The notes: a model not told the origin generated them from the letters alone. A DNA stretch of 64,000 bases from a bacterium (GCA_016716565.1 JADJWC010000004.1:434001-498000), one strand, 5' to 3'. Positions 1 to 10,695 are shown, counted from the stretch's first letter. Numbers and translations are program-made.

Positions 1-3000
1 GGTTGGGATAATGATCCAAAAGATGAACAAGGTCACGGCACATATATCTCTGGTATTGCAGGAGCGCAGACAAATAATTTTACAGGTGTCGCCGGAGTTG
101 CACCCAATATTAAACTTGTGAACCTGAGAGCGTTCGATCCCGGTGGTTACGGTGAAGAAGATGACGTCGCAGCAGCTATTCTTTATGCAGTACAAATGGG
201 AGTGAAAGTCCTGAATATGAGTTTTGGTGATTATTCATTTTCTTATGTTTTAAGAGATGTAGTTCAATATGCATATTCAAAAAATTTAGTACTTGTTGGA
301 AGTTCAGGTAATCAAAATTCACCGGATCCTCATTACCCGTCCGGATATTCCGAAGTGATTTCTGTTGGTAACTCAACACAGGATGATTTCCGTGCAGGTA
401 ATTCAAATTATGGTTCTACTCTTGATATGATGGCTCCGGGCTCCCAAATAATCACAACCGCAAGAAATAATAATTACGCTTCAATCAGTGGAACTTCTGC
501 TGCAACACCGCACGTAGCAGCAGCAGCAGCATTGATTTTATCACTTGGTGATTTTACCAACGAGGAGGTAAAACAAATTCTAAAAACCACATCCGATGAT
601 ATTGGTGAACCCGGATGGGATATTTACACCGGTGCAGGTAGATTGAATTTATATCGAGCATTAACTGTTATCGCTCCATCTGTGATAAAGATCAATCATC
701 CAAGACAAGATTTTGCAACACTCGATGATGAACTTGTAATTAATGCTACTGTTCTTTCTCCATTATTTTCTTCTTATGAGCTAGATTATGGTTTAGGTCT
801 GAATCCTTCAAACTGGACATCGTTAATTGAGCAGGGAAGTAATCAGTTTTCAAATGAGAATATATTCACAATAAATTTAACTTCGCTTCCTGATACTGTG
901 TATTGTATTCGGTTAGTTGTCAGTCTGAATAATGGAAGAACGCTGGAAGAGCGTGCTAACTTTTTTATAAGCAGAAATCCACCATTAGCTGAATTAATTT
1001 CTACAGGTCCGGCATTCTATGGAGATAAAACCACAATTCTTGCAGCTATTTACACAGATGAACCTACAATCACGAGGATGTATTATCGCAAACCTGGCGA
1101 AATTGATTTTAACTTTATTACACTTGACGGATTTACAACGAATAATCAGTTTGTTAAGTATTTACATTATGGCTTCATTCCAAACAGCTGGTTGAACAGA
1201 ATTCTGCTTATGAAATTTATTTTGAAGCCGAAAATCTTGTTGGTCTTAAGACTATAATTAAAGATAACGGTCAGAATTTTCTATTCAGTACAAAGTATGA
1301 TGCGGAATACTCCGCTGAAATATCGTTACCGTTTTCGCTTCCTGCAGGAACAATTTATCAGGATCCGGTAAACGTAACTCAAAACGAATTCACAAATGTT
1401 TATGTACGGACTTTAGCAAATTCTCGAGTCACAAATCTTTTCAAATTCAATAATGATAATTTTGAAATAATCGATTCGCTTCAAGATAGAATCGTAAGGG
1501 ATTTCGGTGATTTTAATTTAAACGGCTCAAAAGATTTACTAACTTCTTGGGTTCGTAATGGCTATATACTTGAGCAGCAAAATGTTAATTCATCATCATT
1601 TACTCAAAAGTATGCTGATGAGAGTGGAAAATTCTGGCCAATAATGGCTGAAGATATTGATGGTGATGGCATTACAGAGATTGCAGTAGTTAATTCAGAT
1701 AGTTCTGTAAATATCTGGAAAGTCAACAATGATCTTTCACTTTCAAACCCTATTGCTTTATATAATTTTACCGAGCCTTGGTTCGGAATTAATATTCTTG
1801 ATGCACCAAATAGTGTGCTTGCCGATATTAATTACGATGGAATAAAAGAAATGTGGCTGGTTGATATGGATGGAGATATTTTCAGTCACAATATTCTTGG
1901 TCCAAATAATTATCAGCAGGGAAGTGTTATAAGTACTGGATTTCTTGGATCAGCAGCTTACATTGCAGTCGGTGATTATAATGGAGATAACAGAGACGAT
2001 ATTGCTGTTTTACTCCATTCAATTGATGCAATAGATATTGCACCATACTACAGATTACTAGTATTGAATCTTCAGAATAATGAACTGAATATTCTGCACG
2101 ATCAGGTTTTTATTGATGCTTCAACTGAGTTTGCTTCCTCCTTCCAGCGTGCTGAAAACAGCATACGTTTTGCTGACCTTGATAATGACGATAGAGATGA
2201 GTTAATAGTTTTTATGTTTCCTTACTCATATGTTTTCAGTCATCAATTTGTTGGATCTAATAAAATTATTTCATATAAAGAAAATATCAATTCCAATTCA
2301 GTTTTCGTTGGAGATTTAAATAATAACGATGTTCCTGAAGTTGCTTTCCCGACTGACCAGGGAATTAATTTCTATGAATTTATAATATCGAATAAGGCAA
2401 GTACACCATACGATATTACGGGTTATAGCATAGATTCATCCACGGTCTATTTATCATGGCAAGGGAATGTTGATGAGTATTTCATTTATCGAGGGCTTTC
2501 AGATGACAATCTTGAGTTGATTGGTACTCCCGACCCTGGAACAACTCAATATGCAGATTATAATCTTGAACAAAACACAAACTACTATTATGCAATACAG
2601 GCATTTGATCTTTCAAAGCCTGATCCTTATTCAAATCTATCCCGAGTAATTGAAGTTTACAGCCACGAACCCGGGAAAGTCATTTCTGCAGTTGGATCAA
2701 GCAGTAAAGCTGTAACTGTACACTTCTCAGAAAAGATGAGCAACACAATTGAAAATCTACAGGCCTTCAAACTAAACGGAAATGTTTTTCCAAATTCAAT
2801 TTCACCGGCCAGTCAGTACTCATACCTGCTTACATTCAGAGACAAAATCCCTGTTGGAATAAATGAACTTGAAGTTTCAGGACTGCGAGATCTGTATGGT
2901 TCACCGATTGAGCCTTCGAGTATCTCATTTAATATGGATTCAGTAATAGTCAATCCGGAATTTTTTATCAGCTCTTTTAAGATTGTGGATGCTTACAACA

Positions 3001-3560
3001 TCAGAGTAATATTTAATCTTGAAGTTGATGAGCAAACTGCTTCAGATGTTAACAATTATATTTTCGAACCAGATAATAAAGCTTCTTCTGCATCAGTTGA
3101 TGCAACAAACAAAAAAATCGTTAACATCAATTTGAACGGACAAAAACCTGTTGGATCAATCGGCAGGGAATATGTGTTGAGAGTGAAAGACATATTTTCA
3201 TCTGCAACTACAGGAAGCTTGAAGATAAATGAAGGCGCAGGAAGTTATATTGTTCTTTCTTCGTTTGCAAATGATCTTTCAGATGTTTACGTGTATCCTA
3301 ATCCTGTTCAGCCAGAGATTGGAGAAGGATTGACTTTTGCAAACCTCCCACGATATGCACAGATAACCATCTGGTCAGTAGATGGAACTTTGATCGGAGA
3401 GATTGGAGAAACAGATGGTAATGGAGGTGTTACGTTTAATTTAAGAGATTTGAGCGGCAATACACTTTCATCAGGAATTTATATTTACAGAGTTGTTATG
3501 CTTGATGCGTCGAAAAATGAGCAGGAAGAAAAACTAGGCAAGTTTGCTGTGATTAAATGA
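1..3560 (+). CDS. Secreted subtilisin-like (S8) peptidase with FG-GAP repeats and C-terminal Por sorting domain; 5' partial, frameshifted
   Basis: The reading frame is open from base 1, so the signal peptide and catalytic Asp lie outside the window. The S8 His motif (GHGTYISG) is encoded near bases 31-54, the oxyanion Asn in SSGNQNS near 301-321, and the catalytic Ser in GTSAATPHV near 490-516. A long region with acidic calcium-binding-like FG-GAP/VCBS repeats follows (DIDGDGITE, DYNGDNRDD, DLDNDDRDE), then a fibronectin-III-like domain, beta-rich domains, and a C-terminal segment with YPNP and SGIYIYRV typical of type IX (Por) sorting domains. The frame breaks at about 1182-1184: restoring one A in the run CAAAC joins frame 1 to the frame ending at 3560 and reads GFIPKQLVEQNSAYEIYF. 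Known for the family: export through the Sec and type IX systems to the surface. The substrate is unknown. pgsA begins two bases after the stop. Confidence 0.85.
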
Positions 3561-3561
3561 T

Positions 3562-4113
3562 ATGAGCAGCGATAAAATTTTTAATGTTTCCAACTCGTTA
3601 AGTTTTCTCAGACTTCTTTTAGTAATCCCTGCCTGGATTGCATTCATTAATTTTGACCAAACGTCACGTTACATCGTAGCTGGTATTGGAATCTTTGCTG
3701 CAATAACTGATATTCTTGACGGATTTCTCGCACGCAAGCTCAACCAAATAACCGAGTTTGGTAAAATAATCGATCCGCTTGCTGATAAAGTTCTGGTTGT
3801 TTTTGTTGTATTAAATTTATTTCTGATTGGGGATATTCCGGAGTATTATTTCTATTTGATCGTGGCAAGAGATTTTCTGATTTTGATTGGTGGATTGATA
3901 GTGTCAAAAAAACTCGGAAAGGTGCTGCCTTCAGATTATATCGGTAAGGCTACAGTGCTTGCTATTTCATTTACTCTTCTTATGATTTTATTGAATGTTG
4001 ATAAACAAAGTTTGCCTTATTTAATATTGTACTACTCGAGTATTGTTCTAATTTTCTTATCATTTATAAACTATGTAATCAAGGCTGTAAAGGCTTTAAA
4101 TCAAAATACTTAA
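3562..4113 (+). CDS. pgsA: CDP-diacylglycerol--glycerol-3-phosphate 3-phosphatidyltransferase
   Basis: An integral membrane enzyme of 183 residues that makes phosphatidylglycerophosphate from CDP-diacylglycerol and glycerol-3-phosphate, the committed step to phosphatidylglycerol and cardiolipin. The complete CDP-alcohol phosphotransferase signature is visible: D50, D53-G54, A57-R58, G67, D71 and D75, with the spacing D-x2-DG-x2-AR-x8-G-x3-D-x3-D. Several hydrophobic helices flank it (about residues 12-30, 38-50, 77-90, 95-115, 125-145 and 150-175), and the length is usual for PgsA. The start is ATG, two bases after the preceding stop. Its TAA shares one base with the ATG of ftsY, so the two are probably translationally coupled. 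Another CDP-alcohol transferase, such as a phosphatidylserine synthase, is less likely given the length and motif context. Confidence 0.9.
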   Translation: MSSDKIFNVSNSLSFLRLLLVIPAWIAFINFDQTSRYIVAGIGIFAAITDILDGFLARKLNQITEFGKIIDPLADKVLVVFVVLNLFLIGDIPEYYFYLIVARDFLILIGGLIVSKKLGKVLPSDYIGKATVLAISFTLLMILLNVDKQSLPYLILYYSSIVLIFLSFINYVIKAVKALNQNT

Positions 4114-5057
4114 TGAAATTATTTAATAATATTAATCTGAATCGGCTCAAAGAAGGTTTAAATAAAACCCGTGAGAAACTGGTAAACAAGATTACCGAGA
4201 CTTTTTCCGGAAAAGCTATAATTGATGATAATACTTTAGATGAACTTGAAAATATTTTGATATCCTCTGATATGGGCGCAGATCTATCAGAAAAAATAAT
4301 TAATAATCTTAGAAAAAATCTGAAATCCGAGAGTGACAGGACTCTGCCAAACATCATAAATTTATTAAAGGTTGAGCTGCTTCAGATAATTCAAAACTCT
4401 CAGGAATATTCACTAAAAAATACTGAAGATACTCCTCACGTAATCCTGATTGTAGGTGTGAATGGAGTAGGGAAGACCACAACGATTGGCAAACTAGCTA
4501 ATAACTTTAAGCAAGCCGGTAATAAAGTTATAGTCGGTGCAGCAGATACATTCAGAGCTGCTGCAAATGAGCAGCTGGATATCTGGACTCAACGTGCCGG
4601 AGTTGAAATAGTAAAACTTGGTATTGGTACTGATCCTTCATCAGTTGCATTTGAAACTGTCAGGAAATCAATAGATGGAAGGTACGACATAGTTTTAATT
4701 GATACTGCAGGAAGACTTCAAAGTAAAATAAATTTAATGAATGAACTTGGTAAAATTAACAGAGCTATTGACAAAGTGCTCCCCGGTGCTCCTCACGAAA
4801 CCTATCTTGTTCTGGATGCAACGCTCGGTCAAAATGCGATTACACAAGCTTCAGAATTTGCTCGGGTCATTAATTTGACAGGACTCATCCTAACAAAATT
4901 AGATGGTACTGCCCGAGGAGGAACAATCTTTCAGATATGCGATGCACAAAAAATACCGGTTAAATATATTGGTGTCGGTGAAAAACTGGATGATCTTCAA
5001 ACTTTCGACCCGAAACTATTTGTGGATGCATTATTTAAGAATAGCGTGGCTGAATAA
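4113..5057 (+). CDS. ftsY: Signal recognition particle receptor FtsY
   Basis: The SRP receptor GTPase docks SRP-ribosome complexes at the inner membrane for co-translational insertion. The 314 residues hold an N domain (about 1-100) and a G domain with P-loop GVNGVGKTT (about 115-123), the DTFRAAANEQL insertion-box motif, DTAGR (G3), TKLDGTARGG (G4 and following) and a final GVGEKLDDL segment. The acidic A domain of E. coli FtsY is absent, as in most short FtsY proteins. FtsY is distinguished from Ffh by the missing M domain. The ATG overlaps the pgsA stop by one base, and a small membrane protein starts two bases after the stop, so the three genes look like one transcription unit. Confidence 0.95.
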   Translation: MKLFNNINLNRLKEGLNKTREKLVNKITETFSGKAIIDDNTLDELENILISSDMGADLSEKIINNLRKNLKSESDRTLPNIINLLKVELLQIIQNSQEYSLKNTEDTPHVILIVGVNGVGKTTTIGKLANNFKQAGNKVIVGAADTFRAAANEQLDIWTQRAGVEIVKLGIGTDPSSVAFETVRKSIDGRYDIVLIDTAGRLQSKINLMNELGKINRAIDKVLPGAPHETYLVLDATLGQNAITQASEFARVINLTGLILTKLDGTARGGTIFQICDAQKIPVKYIGVGEKLDDLQTFDPKLFVDALFKNSVAE

Positions 5058-5059
5058 TC

Positions 5060-5266
5060 GTGCTATTCAAGAAACCTTCACATAGAATCTTCGATTACAC
5101 TCCACGTTTTTATAAAGCTGAAGAAGACAAAGATGAAAAAAGAAAAAGACGACTTGGGTTTCGTCGTCAGTTAAATTTGAAAAGGAAAAAGAGAAGCCCT
5201 GTAATTTGGTTGCTGTTTATTATCGTGGCTATTTATGTTTATTTAAAATTAACTGGATTTGTATAA
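5060..5266 (+). CDS. Small basic single-pass membrane protein, unknown function
   Basis: A 68-residue protein with no function I recognise. Residues about 20-47 are strongly charged (DEKRKRRLGFRRQ, KRKKRS), followed by one hydrophobic helix at about 49-66 (VIWLLFIIVAIYVYLKL) at the extreme C-terminus, as in a tail-anchored protein with a cytoplasmic basic N-terminus. The start is GTG at 5060, two bases after the ftsY stop. The tight spacing after ftsY is the main reason to accept it as a real gene. A role in membrane biogenesis is only an inference from the neighbourhood. Confidence 0.7.
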   Translation: MLFKKPSHRIFDYTPRFYKAEEDKDEKRKRRLGFRRQLNLKRKKRSPVIWLLFIIVAIYVYLKLTGFV

Positions 5267-5313
5267 ATAGGGTAAATATAAGTTTACATAATATACATTA
5301 TCGGACAAATATA

Positions 5314-7416
5314 TTATTCTTTCTTGAATTCTTTAATGTTTTCATCTTTTCCAAATAGAACTAACTTATCACCCCATCTTAATTTATAATCAGGTTCAGC
5401 ACTGATGATCTTTTCTTTTTCACCCGAGTCATCGAACAAATCAGTTGAATGTTTAATCATCAAAACTTCCAATCCAAAATTTGCACGGATCTGCAATTCT
5501 CTCAAACTTTTTCCTATCATCTCATTAGAAACATTAATTTCAGTGATTGAAAAACCTGTCATTACAGAGGAAGTCCCAACTTCTCCAATCATCTTGATAT
5601 CCTCGGATAAACCTTCAGCAAGATTAGCCTTAAGTGTCTCTCGATTATATATATCAAGGACTTCAGCGCGACTAATTGCCCCAATTATCTGTGCATCACT
5701 ATCACTGGAAACTACTGGGATAATATCAGCATTAATTTTACCGAATAGCCTCAAAACGTGATCCAGGTTATCGTTCGGAGTTGTTGTTACAATCTGTGGA
5801 TTAGCGATATCAGTTGCAACTATGAAGTCTTTTACATTTTCATATTCTGTCATTATCGGTCTTAGCTCAACTTCACTTATAACACCAGTGAGTCTATTGT
5901 TTTCATCTACTACATATAAAGAGCTACCTGGACTTTTAATCAACCTTTCGATCAATTCAGGTAGTCTGGTTGTTTCAAGTACTGAATGTATTGGCTTTAG
6001 GTCAATATCCTGGATAAGGATTGATTTCAGGATATTCCGCTCCCGTCCTTCACTAATTTGATATCCTTGTTCTTCAAGATGACGAAGATGAAGAGAACTT
6101 TTTTGAACTATCCTGCTGATTGTTGTGCTGACAATTACAGCAAGCATTAAAGGCAGAATAAAGCTATAATCCTGCGTCATTTCAAATATCATAAGTATAG
6201 CGGTTATCGGAATTGTGTTAATTCCTCCTAGCATTGTACCCATTCCGACAAGTATATATGTCGTTGTATCGAGATTCATTCCCAGAAAATAATTAGCCGC
6301 ACTTGAAAATAGAAAACCAAGACATGCACCCATAAAAAGTGATGGCGCAAACATTCCTCCAAATCCACCCGAGTTGATAATTAATGGGACAAGTATAAAT
6401 TTCAGAGCAAATAGAACCAAGACTACTTTCCAGATAACTTTTCCAGCAAGGATATTATTAATACCTGTGTATCCAATTCCGAAAATATCTTTGTAATAAA
6501 ATCCCGAAACGCCAACTGCCAATCCAATAACGATCATGAGCAGCCATTGTGGAATACCCCTTGAAAAAATCTTCTTCTTGAAAAAGTAGCTGGTTGAGTT
6601 TGTATATTTGAGATAAAGTACCGATAACAAACCGCCTATTATTCCAAGCATCAAATACATATACAAATAGTGGTAACTTCCGGCATTTGTCGAAGTAAAG
6701 AATATTACAGACTCATTACCGAGCAATTCTCGTGAAATAGTGCTGGCAGTCACCGATGCAAGTATAATTGCAGAAAGTGTAGGCGCGCTGAAATCATTCA
6801 ATAAAATAAGTTCAATTGCAAAGAAAACTCCGCCAAGCGGCGTATTGAATATTGCTGCAATTGCAGCACCTGAACCAGCAGCAGTGAACACTCTTCTTCT
6901 TAAATCAGAGAGACCTAGTATTTGACAAATCTTACTCGAGACTCCACCGCCTAATTGTGCAGCAGGACCTTCAGGTCCGACTGTTCCTCCGGATCCAATA
7001 CATATAACAGGCGCTAAGAAATGAAAGATTGTGGTCTTTAATGGAATATAACCTCCACGCAGAGCAACGGATTTGATGACTTCTGAAACACCTTTTTTTT
7101 GTGCAATGTCCGGCGCCATCTTAATCATCAAAGCTTGAATAAGCATTCCAATAGCTGGTAAAACGATTACTGCTGCAGCTCCAAGAAAAAATAATCCCTC
7201 TGTTGTCTGCTCAAAAAAAAGTCTATTGAAGAAATCGATAGATTTATGAAAAAGTACTGCAGCTAAGCCTGCAAATATTCCAATAAGAATTGCATAAATT
7301 GAGAAACTAAGGTAATCGGGCAAAGATAATTTTCGTAATTTATTCTGAATGAATTCACGAGTTTCCTTTGCCCATAGAAAGAATTTCAATGAGGAATTTT
7401 TATTATCAGATTTCAA
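5314..7416 (-). CDS. ClC-family chloride channel/transporter with CBS pair and TrkA-C (RCK_C)-like domain
   Basis: A 700-residue membrane protein that moves chloride or another halide. The ClC core (about 30-450) shows GSGGTVGPEGP at 141-151, with the gating glutamate E149, and GFGGMFAPSLF in its second half. Two CBS domains follow (roughly 475-600), then a C-terminal segment of about 80 residues (IGKSLRELQIRANFG ... RWGDKLVLFGK) that looks like a TrkA-C/RCK_C ligand-binding domain. In the helix after PLGGVFFAIE the residue at the position of the E. coli internal proton glutamate (E203) appears to be Leu, so proton coupling is uncertain. It is the last gene of a minus-strand run and converges on the ftsY operon. 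Confidence 0.88.
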   Translation of the reverse strand: MKSDNKNSSLKFFLWAKETREFIQNKLRKLSLPDYLSFSIYAILIGIFAGLAAVLFHKSIDFFNRLFFEQTTEGLFFLGAAAVIVLPAIGMLIQALMIKMAPDIAQKKGVSEVIKSVALRGGYIPLKTTIFHFLAPVICIGSGGTVGPEGPAAQLGGGVSSKICQILGLSDLRRRVFTAAGSGAAIAAIFNTPLGGVFFAIELILLNDFSAPTLSAIILASVTASTISRELLGNESVIFFTSTNAGSYHYLYMYLMLGIIGGLLSVLYLKYTNSTSYFFKKKIFSRGIPQWLLMIVIGLAVGVSGFYYKDIFGIGYTGINNILAGKVIWKVVLVLFALKFILVPLIINSGGFGGMFAPSLFMGACLGFLFSSAANYFLGMNLDTTTYILVGMGTMLGGINTIPITAILMIFEMTQDYSFILPLMLAVIVSTTISRIVQKSSLHLRHLEEQGYQISEGRERNILKSILIQDIDLKPIHSVLETTRLPELIERLIKSPGSSLYVVDENNRLTGVISEVELRPIMTEYENVKDFIVATDIANPQIVTTTPNDNLDHVLRLFGKINADIIPVVSSDSDAQIIGAISRAEVLDIYNRETLKANLAEGLSEDIKMIGEVGTSSVMTGFSITEINVSNEMIGKSLRELQIRANFGLEVLMIKHSTDLFDDSGEKEKIISAEPDYKLRWGDKLVLFGKDENIKEFKKE

Positions 7417-7431
7417 TATTTCATTAAATAA

Positions 7432-8286
7432 TTACTTATCGTATTTAAAGAAACCTTCACCTGTTTTTCTGCCGAATTTCTTTGCGGCGACCATTTTCTT
7501 TAATAGTGGACAAGGTCTGTACTTTGAATCATTGTAACCGTTATAAAGCACTTCCATAATTGCAAGGCATACATCCAGTCCAATGAAATCAGCTAATGTA
7601 AGTGGTCCCATTGGATGATTCATTCCAAGCTTCATAACCGTATCAATATCTTCTGCAGATGCAACACCTTCCATCAGTGCAAAGATTGCCTCGTTAATCA
7701 TCGGCATCAGAACCCTGTTTGAAATAAATCCAGGATAATCAAAAACTTCTACCGGAACTTTACCTAGTTTTTCCGAAAGCATTTTAATCGTATTGTAGGT
7801 CTCATCACTGGTGGAATAACCACGGATAATCTCTACAAGCTTCATCATTGGAACAGGATTCATAAAATGCATTCCTATGAATTTGTCAGGTCTTGTTGAT
7901 GCTGATAATTCAGTAATTGATATAGAAGATGTGTTGCTTGCAAAGATACAATCAGAATTAACTATATTATTTAACTTATTAAAAATAGATAACTTAACAG
8001 CTTTATCCTCGAATACTGCTTCTATAACAAGATCAATATCATTAGCAACATTATCCAAGCCAACTACCTTCGTAATATTTGATAAAGTCCTCTGCTTATC
8101 TTCTTCTTTGATGACATCCTTTTTTACTTGTCGATCTAAATTCTTTGTAATTGTATCGATCGATTTGTCAGCTAACTCTTCACTCATTTCAACAAGAGAA
8201 ACTTTATAATTATTAAGGGCAAATACGTGTGCTATTCCATTACCCATTGTTCCACCACCAACTACAGCGACCTTTTTAATATTCAT
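7432..8286 (-). CDS. hbd: 3-hydroxybutyryl-CoA dehydrogenase
   Basis: A cytosolic NAD(P)-dependent enzyme of 284 residues that interconverts 3-hydroxybutyryl-CoA and acetoacetyl-CoA. An N-terminal Rossmann fold carries VVGGGTMGNGIA (about 8-19). The motif ASNTSSISITELS and the catalytic His in GMHFMNPVPMMK are present, followed by the C-terminal helical domain (PGFISNRVLMPMINEA, HPMGPLTLADFIGLD). The length matches stand-alone Hbd rather than a fused FadB. A GGGAG-like Shine-Dalgarno lies just before the ATG. The acetyl-CoA acetyltransferase gene lies immediately upstream, so the pair forms the first two steps from acetyl-CoA towards butanoyl or polyhydroxybutyrate chemistry, or the last steps of beta-oxidation. 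Confidence 0.92.
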   Translation of the reverse strand: MNIKKVAVVGGGTMGNGIAHVFALNNYKVSLVEMSEELADKSIDTITKNLDRQVKKDVIKEEDKQRTLSNITKVVGLDNVANDIDLVIEAVFEDKAVKLSIFNKLNNIVNSDCIFASNTSSISITELSASTRPDKFIGMHFMNPVPMMKLVEIIRGYSTSDETYNTIKMLSEKLGKVPVEVFDYPGFISNRVLMPMINEAIFALMEGVASAEDIDTVMKLGMNHPMGPLTLADFIGLDVCLAIMEVLYNGYNDSKYRPCPLLKKMVAAKKFGRKTGEGFFKYDK

Positions 8287-8297
8287 TTTCTCCCTTT

Positions 8298-9474
8298 CTA
8301 ATGATAATTTTTTACAATTAATGATGAAGCTTCACCACCACCAATACACAGCGAAGCTAAGCCGTATTTTGAATTTCTTTTCTTCATCTCGTGTATTAAA
8401 GTTACAAGTACTCGTGCTCCGCTAGCCCCTATAGGGTGACCTAAAGCAACTGCACCTCCATTTACATTTACTTTGGTATCATCGAGTCCGAGCAATTTAT
8501 TATTTGCTAAAGACACAACAGCAAAAGCTTCATTAATTTCAAAAAGATCGATATCAGATATTTTTAAGTTTGCTTTTAAGTACTTTATTTATTGAATCTG
8601 CCGGAGCTGTTGTGAACTGCATCGGGGCTTTTGCTGCCGAAGCCTGGTCAACTATTTCAACGAGCGGAGTTAGTCCAAGCTGTTTTGCTTTTTCTTCACT
8701 CATGACTAATAATGCTGCGCCACCATCATTGATACTGGAAGCATTTGCAGCAGTAACAACACCGTTTTTATCAAATACCGGTTTAAGTGCTGGTATTTTA
8801 TCAAAGTTTACTTTACCCGGTTCCTCGTCCGTATTAACAGTGATCTCCTCCCTACCAGCTTTCACTTTAACTTCAATAATTTCATTCTTAAATCTTCCAT
8901 TCTTTTGAGCTTCAATCGCTTTTTTATAAGAGCTGATTGCAAACGCATCTAACTCCTCCCGAGTAAAATTGAATTCTTTAGCACACGCTTCGGCACAGTT
9001 ACCCATATGAATATTGTTGTAAACATCCCAGAGCCCATCTTTAACCATCGAGTCAATTATTTCACCGTTGCCAAGACGATAACCATTTCTTGCCTTATCA
9101 AGGATATATGGTGCATTACTCATACTTTCCTGTCCACCAGCAATAATGATTTCAGCATTTCCTGTTTGAATTGCCTGAGCTGCAAGCATGACTGCTTTTA
9201 ATCCACTACCACAAACTTTGTTGATTGTCATACACTCAGTTTTTTCTGGTAATCCAGCGAAGATGGCGGCTTGTCTTGCCGGCGCTTGACCAATTCCAGC
9301 TGTCAAAACATTTCCCATAATAACTTCATCAATAATTTCCGGTGAAATTTTTGAATCTTCGAGAACCCCTTTGATTGCCATACTCCCAAGCTTACTTGCT
9401 GATAATGAAGATAGCGAACCATTGAATGAACCAATTGGAGTTCTCTTGGCAGAAGTAATTACAACTTTTTTCAT
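8298..9474 (-). CDS. Acetyl-CoA C-acetyltransferase (thiolase), frameshifted
   Basis: Thiolase condenses two acetyl-CoA to acetoacetyl-CoA or cleaves 3-ketoacyl-CoA. The start ATG at 9474 is chosen because TTGGAGAACAGT precedes it and because KKVVITSAKRTPIG is the family N-terminus; an in-frame start further upstream would add 24 unlikely residues. The first part holds the nucleophile Cys (INKVCGSGLKA). The last part, in another frame, holds the catalytic His (ALGHPIGASGAR) and second Cys (CIGGGEA). The frames meet at the short A-run on the coding strand (plus-strand TTTT, 8574-8577). Reading across it gives KISDIDLFEINEAFAVV, exactly what the family has there. Alignment length suggests two missing bases or one extra base. 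Unless this is a sequence error, the gene is inactive, since the His and second Cys would be lost. Confidence 0.88.
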
Positions 9475-9558
9475 ACTGTTCTCCAATTTTATGATAAATT
9501 TATTCTGAAATTTAAGGAAATATTCCCAAAGATTCAGATAAATCAAAAAGGTGGATAA

Positions 9559-10695
9559 TTAATTCATCACAAGTGAGGACAACTCAAATATAAGATTGGC
9601 AGCTAGTAAGGAAGGATTAATATTATTTCTTGGAAGAATTGAAAGTTTGTCGAGCCGTGCTGTTAAATTAACAAGATCCGCATCAGGAAATTTGTTATTA
9701 AATTTTTCCAGAGTTTCGATATGATCTTTAAAATAGATTTTATTATTACTCAATCTGTGTTTTTGAACATCATTAATCCAGGTGAGAATCATTGAGACAA
9801 TGATCGGATAAATATCTGAATTATTTTCCGATAATACAGAATTAAGTTCAGTAAAAGCTGAATCAAATTTTCTACCAAACGAATACCGGAGTATCGAAAT
9901 TGTTTTTTCCTTAAGACTATGAATATCCAAATTTATCAGATTCAGAGCAGTGTGAACTGAACCCATTGAAAAAGGTGCAGCTTCGACTGAAACCTTCTCA
10001 TCAATGTTAAAATACTTTTGAAGTATAAAAACAATTTCATTTTCAGCTAAAGGATCAAAATTAATTTTCCAGCATCGGGAAACTATTGTTGATCTTAATC
10101 TGCTTAAATAAGGTGTTGAAAGAAAAAAGATTACTCTCTCAGGTGGTTCCTCAAGACTTTTAAGCAATGCATTCTGTGCTTCATCGTTCATTAAATGAGC
10201 ATCAAGAATTATAATAAAACGATAACTAATTTCATCATACTGCATCGAGAGAAATCTTTTGATATCCCTGATACTATTAATCTTAATTGAATTTGCTTTT
10301 GGAATAGAAATTTTATGGAATGGATTAGCAGCTTTAGTGTCGATTTGTTCCCTGACGATTTCTAATTCATCCTGTGTTAGTTTTTCTGTGGGAGAACTTG
10401 AATCTGTTTCATTTTTTCCACGCGGCAGTGGAAAAATCAATTTTACATATGGTTCCCGGAGTAATTCAATAAATCTAACAGCATTTTCCGAGTCTTTAAA
10501 TTTTTTATACGCAACCAGGGATTTTGCGAATTGAATTGCAGCATTTACTTTTCCACTGCCATCGATACCGGTAAAGAGAAATGCATTCGGAATTGAATTT
10601 GCTTGAAGAAAATTATATAAAGTTGTTTTAACTCTGTTTTGCCCGGGAATAATATCGAGATGAGAATCCAATTTTATGGTGCCTGAATGCACCAA
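9559..10695 (-). CDS. holB: DNA polymerase III delta-prime-like clamp-loader subunit
   Basis: A 378-residue AAA+ protein of the clamp-loader family. Residues about 15-60 hold GQNRVKTTL and a Walker A variant (GIDGSGKVNAA). EEPPERVIFFLST and the SRC-type sensor/arginine-finger segment (RSTIVSRCWKI) follow, with a C-terminal helical collar domain. There is no cluster of zinc-binding cysteines of the E. coli type. An insertion rich in charged residues (about 85-115) is unusual for the family. The start is uncertain: no ATG is available near the N-terminus, and TTG at 10695 or GTG at 10692 directly follows the stop of the DUF2795 gene, suggesting translational coupling. DnaX is unlikely because the C-terminal extension is missing. 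Confidence 0.82.
   Translation of the reverse strand: MVHSGTIKLDSHLDIIPGQNRVKTTLYNFLQANSIPNAFLFTGIDGSGKVNAAIQFAKSLVAYKKFKDSENAVRFIELLREPYVKLIFPLPRGKNETDSSSPTEKLTQDELEIVREQIDTKAANPFHKISIPKANSIKINSIRDIKRFLSMQYDEISYRFIIILDAHLMNDEAQNALLKSLEEPPERVIFFLSTPYLSRLRSTIVSRCWKINFDPLAENEIVFILQKYFNIDEKVSVEAAPFSMGSVHTALNLINLDIHSLKEKTISILRYSFGRKFDSAFTELNSVLSENNSDIYPIIVSMILTWINDVQKHRLSNNKIYFKDHIETLEKFNNKFPDADLVNLTARLDKLSILPRNNINPSLLAANLIFELSSLVMN

Noticed and set aside
8574..8577. Programmed ribosomal frameshifting in the thiolase and the other broken genes
   Set aside because: The eight sites share no slippery heptamer or downstream structure, occur in unrelated genes, and would not make biological sense in enzymes such as XerC or thiolase. 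Sequence error or mutation is simpler.
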